DNA from: Pseudopedobacter alpinus
Lineage (GTDB): Bacteria > Bacteroidota > Bacteroidia > Sphingobacteriales > Sphingobacteriaceae
Assembly (NCBI RefSeq): GCF_042684645.1
Contig: NZ_JBHULV010000008.1
Span: 598,763 to 662,762, forward strand
Length of the DNA: 64,000 bases
Direction: 5' to 3'
The notes under the pieces are model-generated. The model saw nothing but the letters and a program-made list of their open reading frames with translations. It was not told where the DNA came from and ran no database searches. A program made the position numbers and the translations under genes. Shown in pieces: positions 57,063-64,000 of the stretch. How positions within the stretch are numbered: the stretch's first letter is position 1; every line of letters begins with the position of its first letter.

Positions 57063-57817
57063 CTAAAAACTCTATCGTTAGAAAAATATGGAGCGATAGC
57101 GATGTGATTTTGTTCATTTTTGCTGGAGCATCTGCGGAGTTTGCCCTCAACAAAGCGGTCGATTGGCTTTATTTTACAGGTAAACTGCCCGCAAACCCAA
57201 TTGGGCGGTTATTTTCTACAGTTACGTATGCGCAAAAAATTGTGTTTTCAGAGCAAAAAATTGCTGTGGCTGCCATACAACAAATTACCGCTATTCATAC
57301 TTCAGTAGAAAATAAAAGAGGCGCACAAATTCCCAATTGGGCTTATTGTAGCGTTTTGTACATGTTAATAGATTATAGCATTAAAGCTTACGAAGTGCTC
57401 AAAAAACCCTTGACTTACACAGAAAAAGAAGAAGTTTTTGAGGTCTTTTTAGCCATGGGAATTCACATGAATTTATCTGATTTACCTTCTAACTATCAGG
57501 AATGGGAATTGGCCCGAGCGAATCAATTGTCAGAGCATTTAATAGCCTCTAATTTTAGCAGAGACTTATATCAGCAATATCATAAACATTTGGGTTTTAT
57601 AAGGTATCACTTATTAAAACAAGTACAGGCAAAAATTTGTCCGCCAAAGGTTGTAGAACTCTTAAGTTTGAAACAACAGGTGTATTTTTGGGGGGCTTTA
57701 AAAGGATATAAATTGCTTAAGATGCTCAAATTATCGTCCGTAACTCAAGTAATTTTAGCTCCAGCTAAGTTTAAAAACGAATTTAAAAGTTTGAATAGAT
57801 TGGCATTGGAAGTATAA
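57047..57817 (+). CDS. MpaB-type (DUF2236) oxygenase-like protein
   Basis: A 256-residue protein resembling the DUF2236/MpaB family, whose best-studied members (latex-clearing protein, MpaB) are haem b dioxygenases. FAGASAEFALNKAVDWLYFT (about residues 25-44), NPIGRLFSTVTYAQKIVFSE (about residues 51-70) and ITAIHTSVE with a conserved His (about residue 85) fit the family's first half; ARANQLSEHLIASN fits the later part. Haem ligands were not identified with certainty. The 16-base overlap with the DUF2809 gene fixes cotranscription. Confidence 0.8.
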   Translation: MEYFVAKNSIVRKIWSDSDVILFIFAGASAEFALNKAVDWLYFTGKLPANPIGRLFSTVTYAQKIVFSEQKIAVAAIQQITAIHTSVENKRGAQIPNWAYCSVLYMLIDYSIKAYEVLKKPLTYTEKEEVFEVFLAMGIHMNLSDLPSNYQEWELARANQLSEHLIASNFSRDLYQQYHKHLGFIRYHLLKQVQAKICPPKVVELLSLKQQVYFWGALKGYKLLKMLKLSSVTQVILAPAKFKNEFKSLNRLALEV

Positions 57818-57836
57818 ATGAGGAAATTTTGATTTT

Positions 57837-59642
57837 TTAATCTAACTCTAAATTAAATGTTCTTCTAAAATCATCTAAAGCAGGATTTTTATCTGCCATG
57901 TGTTGGTATTTATCTTTAGAGGTGTAAAGCTTTCTTTCTTGTATTGCTTCTGTGATTATGGCCTCTATAGAAATTTGAAAGTTCTTTAATTGGGATCTTA
58001 AAAAGTTCAGTAAGTCTATTTTTTCTATAGCCAACTCATTTGCTTGTAGCTTGTTTTCTACTTGTACTTCAATCTTAAAGTTTTCTTTTAACCTTGGCGT
58101 ATAATTATCCATTAAGGCAGCCAAATTCATTTTGTTTTGGGCTTTAATTATACCCGAGTATTGCACCCAAAGCTTAATGAAATCTTCTTGTGTAAAATCG
58201 TTTTTTTCTACTCCGGTAACTTCTACCTTTTCCTCATTTTTTTCGGCTTCGGTTTTAATACTATTTGGGTCTTTTAAATTAGGGATTAGAGTTGTTTTAC
58301 CTAAATTACTTAAAAGTGATTTTCCGGGCGTAATGGTAGGCGGAGTGATGGTTGCACTATTTCCATTTTGTAGATTTACGGGTTTAGAAGGAGCAGGGAT
58401 AGCTTCTGAAATCGTTTTTTCGGGTGTTTTATGACTATCAACAGTAGTTTTTGTGTAGGCTACACTTTCTTCCTCTGCTAAAGATTTAGGTTTTTTTTTT
58501 AATTGCTCAGCTAATAGCTGAACATTTTCTGATTGGCTTAGCTGTAAAGCCTGCGCCAAATGACTTATTTTTATGAGTGTGAGTTCTACCTGTAAACGTT
58601 GGTTTTTGCTAATACGATAATTTAAATCGCATTGGTTGCTGATGTTTAAAGCACTTATTAAAAACGAAGCTGGCGATTGCTGTGCTTGCTCTAAATATTT
58701 TTGTTTAATATTTTCGCTAACTTCTAATAATTTAACCGTTGCGGCATCTTTGCAAACTAAGACATTTCTTAAGTGTGATGCTAAGCCAGTAATGAAATGG
58801 TTACCATCAAAACCATTGTTTAATATTTCATCAAAAAGCAATAAAGCTCCAGGAGTGTTTTGTGCCAATAATAAATCAGTAAGTTTAAAATAATAATCGT
58901 AATCTAAAATATTTAAATTATCAATTACAGCTTGGTAACTTAATGCCCTGTTAGAAAAACTAACAATTTGGTCAAACATAGATAAAGCGTCTCTTAAACC
59001 TCCATCTGCCTTTTGAGCAATCAGGTGTAAGCCGTCTATATCATATTGTACATCCTCTTTTTTTGCAATGCTGGCCAAATGGTTAGCCATATCTTCTACC
59101 TTAATTCTGTTAAAGTCAAAAATTTGACAGCGAGATAAAATGGTAGGTAAAATTTTATGTTTTTCTGTAGTTGCTAAAATAAAAATAGCGTAAGAAGGAG
59201 GTTCTTCTAATGTTTTTAAGAAAGCATTAAAGGCACTTTGGGAAAGCATGTGTACCTCATCAATAATATATACTTTGTATTTGCCGGCTTGTGGCGGTAT
59301 CCTTACTTGGTCAATTAAATTTCTAATATCATCAACCGAGTTGTTAGATGCAGCATCAAGCTCGTGAAAGTTAAAAGAGTTACCATTTTGGAAAGATATG
59401 CAAGAATCGCAAACTCCACAAGCTTCATGTTGTGGCGTAAGATTAGTGCAGTTAATGGTTTTTGCTAAAATACGAGCGCAAGTAGTTTTACCTACGCCTC
59501 GTGGACCGCAAAATAAAAAAGCTTGTGCAAGTTGGTTGTTTTTGATGGCATTTTTTAGCGTGTTGGTAATATGCAGTTGCCCAACAACACTTTCAAACAA
59601 AACCGGTCTGTATTTCCTTGCAGAAACTATAAAATTTTCCAT
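57837..59642 (-). CDS. dnaX: DNA polymerase III gamma/tau subunit
   Basis: Clamp-loader subunit gamma/tau (601 residues). Walker A FCGPRGVGKTT (about residues 44-54), zinc-binding Cys C65, C75, C78 and C81 (CTNLTPQHEACGVCDSC), Walker B YIIDEVHMLS (about residues 124-133), and SRC sensor (LSRCQIFDF, about residue 173). The C-terminal part (about residues 390-480) is Thr/Pro/Lys-rich and disordered, then a folded domain follows. No frameshift signal for a separate gamma form was identified. Confidence 0.96.
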   Translation of the reverse strand: MENFIVSARKYRPVLFESVVGQLHITNTLKNAIKNNQLAQAFLFCGPRGVGKTTCARILAKTINCTNLTPQHEACGVCDSCISFQNGNSFNFHELDAASNNSVDDIRNLIDQVRIPPQAGKYKVYIIDEVHMLSQSAFNAFLKTLEEPPSYAIFILATTEKHKILPTILSRCQIFDFNRIKVEDMANHLASIAKKEDVQYDIDGLHLIAQKADGGLRDALSMFDQIVSFSNRALSYQAVIDNLNILDYDYYFKLTDLLLAQNTPGALLLFDEILNNGFDGNHFITGLASHLRNVLVCKDAATVKLLEVSENIKQKYLEQAQQSPASFLISALNISNQCDLNYRISKNQRLQVELTLIKISHLAQALQLSQSENVQLLAEQLKKKPKSLAEEESVAYTKTTVDSHKTPEKTISEAIPAPSKPVNLQNGNSATITPPTITPGKSLLSNLGKTTLIPNLKDPNSIKTEAEKNEEKVEVTGVEKNDFTQEDFIKLWVQYSGIIKAQNKMNLAALMDNYTPRLKENFKIEVQVENKLQANELAIEKIDLLNFLRSQLKNFQISIEAIITEAIQERKLYTSKDKYQHMADKNPALDDFRRTFNLELD

Positions 59643-59915
59643 CGTTGCTAAAGTATGAAGATGTTAGCTAATGTGCAATTTTTTAGAACTAATGTGGAAA
59701 AAACCTTATACCCACTTTTAGGTATTTTGCATAAATACGTAATTATACGTATGCCTTTATGCTTAAAAACTCGCACATTTGTAGCATGATACGTTTAACA
59801 AGCAACATTAAATTGATTAAAGGTTTTGTGGTTTATATGTTTAAAGACGTTTTAAAGATGTTTTAAATTTCTCTCCAAAGACAAATTTGTCTTTATATTT
59901 TCGAATAGGTGTGTT
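59643..59915. other. Intergenic region upstream of dnaX, with palindromes
   Basis: TACGTA occurs twice, separated by four bases (TACGTA-atta-TACGTA, about 59738-59753), forming an inverted repeat. A perfect 18-bp palindrome AAAGACAAA-TTTGTCTTT is at 59877-59894. These could be operator sites. No ORF is supported. The dnaX promoter should lie close to 59650-59680; TACTTTAG there is one base off consensus. Confidence 0.45.
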
Positions 59916-59950
59916 AAAGCGGTAGGTTTCCCAAACTTTTACCGCTTTTT
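59916..59950. terminator. Hairpin terminator after the porin gene
   Basis: AAGCGGTA (59917-59924) and TACCGCTT (59940-59947) form an 8-bp stem with a 15-nt loop. The T run is on the plus strand (59946-59950); on the minus strand it is short. The likely role is to end the lpxK-punA-porin transcript, possibly in both directions. Confidence 0.65.
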
Positions 59951-59966
59951 AATTGTAGAAAAAAAA

Positions 59967-62003
59967 TTAATCGTAAAAATTCCAGCTTACCCCAAATTTC
60001 GCAAGTGAATAAGGCATTGGATACCTGTTAACGGTATAATAACCGCTGTTAAATAAGCCTTTGTTTACATAATCGTAACGTAGAAATAGGTTTGCTCGTT
60101 TCCAATTTGTACGTATCCAAACATCAGCAATAGGGAAATTGCTAAACTGTTGGTTTCCTTTTTGATAAAATTGTGCTAAGCCTGGCGCATAAGATGGTGC
60201 AGTATAACTGCTAAAATATTTTACATCAAACCCAAATTCGGTTTTTAAAACCTTAAAAAAATCTTGGTGCATGTAAAAACTATGGAAAGTATAAATCTCT
60301 GGTGTCATTAACACGCTTTCAAAATCTGTTTTTTGGTAAACTAAAAAGTTTTCGAAGGTGAATTTTCCAAATTTAAAGTCTTTTCTTAAACTTATTTTAA
60401 GCATGTTTATGTTACTTGTAATTTGTTTAGGGTAAGCATCTCCATCAACACCTTCTCCAAAATACACATGGTTGTTTATTAAAAAATACTCGGCCTTAGC
60501 CTTAAAATTGTATTTAGGGATAAGGTAGCTAAAAGCTAAATTTTGAGTTTTAATTTTATCAAAACTTAAATTCCATTGGTAATGGTTACTTATTTGACGT
60601 TCAAAAATTATTGCCGGACTTTGATTTTGGGAGTATGCAGATAGAATTACACTTCCAATCTTGTTCCCTAATTTAATTTCTGAGCTGGCTTCATACAAAA
60701 AATCGCCAAAATTACGACCTTGTATTATTTGTTGTAGGTTTAATTTAAGATTTGCCTTATCGCTAAAACTATAATCAGCATCTCCTTTTAGGGTTAAATT
60801 TTGAAACTTTGTATTGAAATTGAATTGTTGGTAATCATAATAATCATGTTGTAAACCCACATTTACTTTAAGTTCATTACGTAAAAAAGATAAACTATTC
60901 CCACGCAAATAAAAGCTATAGTTAAATTCGTTTTGAAGGTTTTTAATGTTTGTAGTATCGGCAGTTTGAGAAGAATCTGCGTAAATGAAGTAATTTTTTA
61001 ATAAACCAGAATTGTCAAAACCTTCGTTTACAAAAATAGATTTTTGGTTATTATAAGCTAATTTATAGCTTACTCTTTGTGTAGGCAAAACTACGGCGTT
61101 AGTATCAATGGTTCTTTGTTTGCCAATGTTATAAAACTGTTTAATATAAATGGTGTTGTTTGTTAAATTGCGTTTAGCATTATTTAACCTTGCGGCTTCA
61201 AATTCTGGTTCAACATTGGTGGGAAAGGTAAAAATAGAATCGTTAAGAATAGAACCATTATCATAGCCTTTTAAATTGTTAAATGTAGTGTTGGCCAATA
61301 AATTATATCTTTTATTTGGCGATTCGTACCAACTCCATAAAGATGCGTTTAAATGATTTGCAGCTAAAACATCTGCTTGCCTACCCGGTGCTCCGTAAAA
61401 AGACCTAGAGCCCATTTTTGCATAGCTAGCACCTACATTTAAATTGGGTTTAACGTTTTGTGTATGTATTACATGAAACATTTGTTCTGCCAAACGCCCT
61501 GCTGGTGTAACATAATACATTTCTGTGTATTGTGTACGGGCTCTGTAGTATTTTATATCTTCTGGGTTTAATAAATACCTATCGTAAAAATGTAAACCTG
61601 CATCAAAACCTATGGTTTTAGCGGGTTCAAACAACATGTTACGATAAGCTAAACCATTTAAGCCTAAATTTTGAGTAGGGCTTTCTGGTAAATCAATTAT
61701 TTTATACCTGTGAAAATCTTTTATGGTGGTATCTAAAGCGAAAATACGCGTACTATCTGTTAAAAAATTAATTTTTGTGTACTTAATAAATTTTGAATTA
61801 TAAACTATTGAATCTTTTTTGGCTTCAATTTTTGCCCTTATCGAGTCCAAATTCTCTTCACCCGTTGAATTATCAGCGTTTTGTTGTTGTTGCTGCTGCT
61901 GGTTTCCTCCATTATTTGGAAACATAGGCCTTTCTCTGCTAACTTGTGCAAAGGTTTGGAGAGCTAAAAAAGTAAAAAGTAAAATTAAAAAATGCTTTTT
62001 CAA
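59967..62003 (-). CDS. Putative outer-membrane porin (Porin_10 type)
   Basis: A 678-residue outer-membrane beta-barrel protein with a signal peptide (MKKHFLILLFTFLALQTFAQ). A poly-Gln stretch of seven residues (about 36-42) follows the start of the mature chain. The pattern of alternating residues with IDTNAVVLPTQRVSYKLAYN, NASLWSWYESPNKRYNLLAN and the C-terminal PMPYSLAKFGVSWNFYD (ending in an aromatic residue plus Asp) fits the 'putative porin' family of Bacteroidota. Solute unknown. It is 3 bp downstream of punA and part of the same transcript. Confidence 0.85.
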   Translation of the reverse strand: MKKHFLILLFTFLALQTFAQVSRERPMFPNNGGNQQQQQQQNADNSTGEENLDSIRAKIEAKKDSIVYNSKFIKYTKINFLTDSTRIFALDTTIKDFHRYKIIDLPESPTQNLGLNGLAYRNMLFEPAKTIGFDAGLHFYDRYLLNPEDIKYYRARTQYTEMYYVTPAGRLAEQMFHVIHTQNVKPNLNVGASYAKMGSRSFYGAPGRQADVLAANHLNASLWSWYESPNKRYNLLANTTFNNLKGYDNGSILNDSIFTFPTNVEPEFEAARLNNAKRNLTNNTIYIKQFYNIGKQRTIDTNAVVLPTQRVSYKLAYNNQKSIFVNEGFDNSGLLKNYFIYADSSQTADTTNIKNLQNEFNYSFYLRGNSLSFLRNELKVNVGLQHDYYDYQQFNFNTKFQNLTLKGDADYSFSDKANLKLNLQQIIQGRNFGDFLYEASSEIKLGNKIGSVILSAYSQNQSPAIIFERQISNHYQWNLSFDKIKTQNLAFSYLIPKYNFKAKAEYFLINNHVYFGEGVDGDAYPKQITSNINMLKISLRKDFKFGKFTFENFLVYQKTDFESVLMTPEIYTFHSFYMHQDFFKVLKTEFGFDVKYFSSYTAPSYAPGLAQFYQKGNQQFSNFPIADVWIRTNWKRANLFLRYDYVNKGLFNSGYYTVNRYPMPYSLAKFGVSWNFYD

Positions 62004-62005
62004 TG

Positions 62006-62821
62006 TTATAAATGTAAAATCAGCTCTTTTAAAATTGTAGTCATTTTAGGTTCTGCTTCTGTAGCAATTTTAATAATTTCTTCCACAGATACTGCTTTCA
62101 AAGTCTCAGGGAAGCCTTCGTCAGTTAAAACCGAAATAGCAAAAACTGGTAAACCCATGTGGTTTGCTACAATAACTTCTGGTACGGTACTCATTCCAAC
62201 AGCATCTGCACCAATAATTCTCAAATACTTATACTCTGCTTTGGTTTCTAAATTTGGGCCAGTTACAGAAACATACACTCCCTTGTGGCAAGTGATATTT
62301 TTTTCTTTTGCGATTGCTAGTGCTTTGGTTATAAAATCGGCATTGTAAGGCGCACTCATATCTGGAAAACGAGGGCCTAATTCTTGATAGTTTGTCCCAA
62401 TTAATGGGTTATCTGGCTGTAAATTGATATGATCCTCAATAATCATTAAATCACCCTTTCTATAAGCTGGATTTAAAGCTCCGCTGGCATTAGAAACAAA
62501 CAATTTTTGGATGCCCAACATTTTTAAAACCCTTACCGGAAAAGTAATTTGTTTCATATTGTATCCTTCGTAAAAATGTAACCTGCCTTGCATAGCCACT
62601 ACTTTTTTGCCCGCTAGTTTGCCAAATATTAACTTACCCGAGTGAAATTCTAAAGTAGAAATTGGGAAATTTGGAATGTTAGAATACATTAACTGATGTT
62701 CAATTTCAATTTCTGAAACCAAACCGCCTAAGCCAGTACCTAAAATTATTCCTATTTCGGGATTAAAATCACCTACTCTTTGTTTTATAAATTCAACTGA
62801 TTCTCTGATATAATTGAGCAT
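62006..62821 (-). CDS. punA: Purine-nucleoside phosphorylase, class I
   Basis: A 271-residue trimeric-type PNP that splits inosine or guanosine to base and ribose-1-phosphate. GIILGTGLGGL (about residues 24-34), HSGKL (His60, phosphate site), GRLHFYEGY (residues 79-87), VSNASGALNP (about residues 109-118) and GADAVGMSTVPEVIVANHMG (about residues 195-214) are all family motifs. Its start overlaps the upstream lpxK by 29 bases. Confidence 0.96.
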   Translation of the reverse strand: MLNYIRESVEFIKQRVGDFNPEIGIILGTGLGGLVSEIEIEHQLMYSNIPNFPISTLEFHSGKLIFGKLAGKKVVAMQGRLHFYEGYNMKQITFPVRVLKMLGIQKLFVSNASGALNPAYRKGDLMIIEDHINLQPDNPLIGTNYQELGPRFPDMSAPYNADFITKALAIAKEKNITCHKGVYVSVTGPNLETKAEYKYLRIIGADAVGMSTVPEVIVANHMGLPVFAISVLTDEGFPETLKAVSVEEIIKIATEAEPKMTTILKELILHL

Positions 62822-63857
62822 ATTCTTTAATTAAATTGTCAAAATTGATAGCTGTATTGTTTACAAAATTGATATTGATAGGCCACTCGTAAATAGGTAG
62901 ATTGTTCAATAGTTTTGTAAAATTATCCGTTCTTAAACGTACAGCATCTTTTTGTGTTGTAATAATAATTTTTTTATTTGATTTTAAAGCTTCAAAATCT
63001 GCTACAAGTTTAAGCATATTTTTTTGGCTAAATGCGTGATGGTCTGCATAAGCATGATGTAATATGTTTGTACTGTATTTCTTGATCTCGTTAATTAATG
63101 GTTCTGGTTTAGCAATACCAGTTAGTAATAATACTGCGGTTTTTTTGCAAATTAAATCAATAGCCAATTCAGTATTATTAAATACATGGTTTAAATGTGT
63201 GCTGTAAACTATGTTAGTAAAAAAAAGGTTGTGGTGGGGGTAAGGCTTTACAATTTTTGCTAAATGTTGTTTTTCGCTTTCGCTGATTTGATTTGGGCAC
63301 TTTGTAACCACTAAAATATTTGCTCTTTTGCGTCCGCTAAAAAGCTCGCGGTAATTACCTGCGGGCAATAAAAGTTTTGTTTTTCGTAGTTGATGATAAT
63401 CAAATAATAAGATACTAAAACCAGGTTTTACAGCTCGGTGTTGAAAAGCATCATCCATTAAAATAAGCTGATGCTGTTTTTGTATTTCTGTTATTCCGTA
63501 CGCTCTGTTTTCACAAACGGCTACGTTAATATCTGTAAATTTCTGACTTATTTGTAAAGGTTCATCGCCAGTTAAAGTGGCATTATCATCGGGTTTAACC
63601 CATCTAAAACCTGTAGTCTTTCGGCCATACCCTCGGCTAAGTGTGGCTAATTTGTAATCATTTTTTAAAAGATTAATTAGGTATTCTACCATTGGTGTTT
63701 TGCCAGAACCACCGACTTCCAAATTACCTACAGATATAATGGGGAGGTTAAATTTTTGACTTTTAAATATACCCCAATCGTAAAATTTGTTTCTTAAATA
63801 AGTAACAATCCCGTAAATGAACGAAAGGGGAAATAGTAAAAATCTTAAAATCGACAT
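62793..63857 (-). CDS. lpxK: Tetraacyldisaccharide 4'-kinase
   Basis: LpxK (354 residues) phosphorylates the lipid A disaccharide precursor at the inner membrane. The P-loop is ISVGNLEVGGSGKTPMVEYL (about residues 41-60, GGSGKTP the Walker A core), with a short hydrophobic N-terminus (FLLFPLSFIYGIVTYLRN). LMDDAFQHR (about residues 133-141) is the second family motif, holding the catalytic Asp and His. A -7 element TAAATTTG on the minus strand (63889-63882) is about 25 bases upstream of the ATG. It is the first gene of the lpxK-punA-porin operon. Confidence 0.96.
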   Translation of the reverse strand: MSILRFLLFPLSFIYGIVTYLRNKFYDWGIFKSQKFNLPIISVGNLEVGGSGKTPMVEYLINLLKNDYKLATLSRGYGRKTTGFRWVKPDDNATLTGDEPLQISQKFTDINVAVCENRAYGITEIQKQHQLILMDDAFQHRAVKPGFSILLFDYHQLRKTKLLLPAGNYRELFSGRKRANILVVTKCPNQISESEKQHLAKIVKPYPHHNLFFTNIVYSTHLNHVFNNTELAIDLICKKTAVLLLTGIAKPEPLINEIKKYSTNILHHAYADHHAFSQKNMLKLVADFEALKSNKKIIITTQKDAVRLRTDNFTKLLNNLPIYEWPININFVNNTAINFDNLIKEYAQLYQRIS

Positions 63858-63940
63858 TAATAAGCGAAATAAAACAATTTACAAATTTAGCCAAATTTGA
63901 TGTATTCATATCATGAAAAGGAATTTACTCAGGGTCAACG

Positions 63941-64000
63941 CATTTAAATTTGATTAAAGATTTTTATTAGATAGTCGTTATCCCATCCTGCCTTAAGTCT
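63941..64000 (-). CDS. Possible 3' end of a further minus-strand gene
   Basis: The last 18 codons before a TAA at 63946-63944 are open on the minus strand to the window edge and read RLKAGWDNDYLIKIFNQI. It may be the tail of a gene upstream of lpxK. The stretch is too short to identify or to prove coding. Confidence 0.25.

Overview
The window is an AT-rich chromosomal segment from a member of the Bacteroidota, most likely family Sphingobacteriaceae (Pedobacter or a close relative). The basis is gene content and signals, not a database search: TAnnTTTG-type -7 promoter elements with TTTG at -33, few Shine-Dalgarno sequences, TTG/GTG starts, a Porin_10-type outer-membrane protein, a YtxJ-type bacilliredoxin, a prokaryotic GH3 protein, the long (634-residue) amidophosphoribosyltransferase, and the cysteine-free forms of ribosomal proteins S14 and S4 plus an L36 without its full zinc site.

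Layout. 1-3.5 kb: the N-terminal third of dnaK (running off the left edge), an unrecognised helical protein, a secreted cupin, a lone ExbD-like protein and a small unknown protein. 3.5-8.3 kb: an intergenic-repeat island (MITE-like element, two classes of longer repeats, short palindromes) around a DUF808 membrane protein; a complete 1,444-bp IS4-family insertion sequence with perfect 20-bp terminal inverted repeats and a 10-bp target duplication has landed inside one repeat copy. 8.4-11.6 kb: an RDD membrane protein, then a two-gene module with a 1-nt stop/start overlap that couples an NdpA/YejK-like nucleoid-associated protein to a RelA/SpoT-domain protein, then a frameshifted DoxX-like gene. 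11.9-19.7 kb: nuoHIJKLMN, the membrane arm of complex I plus NuoI, detached from nuoA-G and with a repeat-bearing gap between nuoI and nuoJ. 20-34.7 kb: the S10-spc-alpha ribosomal cluster from rplC to rplQ, including secY, map, infA, rpmJ and rpoA but lacking rpsJ at its head.

34.8-38 kb: a MarR regulator, thioredoxin-reductase-like ferredoxin-NADP reductase and 2Fe-2S ferredoxin in an overlapping operon, followed by a type II NADH dehydrogenase. 38-53.2 kb: mostly single genes or short operons: purF-like amidophosphoribosyltransferase, two paralogous repeat-tailed lipoproteins, GH3 protein, a HELGH metallopeptidase, a B12-type radical SAM protein with an atypical CX4CX2C motif, an SLC13 transporter, OsmC protein, YtxJ and partner, ribH with a TPR protein, and recF-dciA. 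53.6 kb: tRNA-Val(TAC) with a clear promoter and terminator. 53.9-57.8 kb: a regulator/membrane-protein/creD locus bearing two copies of an ACTTTG-N5-CAAAGT palindrome, then a DUF2809 and an MpaB-type (DUF2236) pair. 57.8-64 kb, minus strand: dnaX, and the lpxK-punA-porin operon.

The candidate for an undescribed system is the NdpA-like/RelA-SpoT pair at 8.8-10.9 kb, which sits in the mobile, repeat-rich part of the window. The shared palindromic operators near creD and the dispersed repeat families are the next most interesting signals. No CRISPR array, prophage or rRNA operon was seen.
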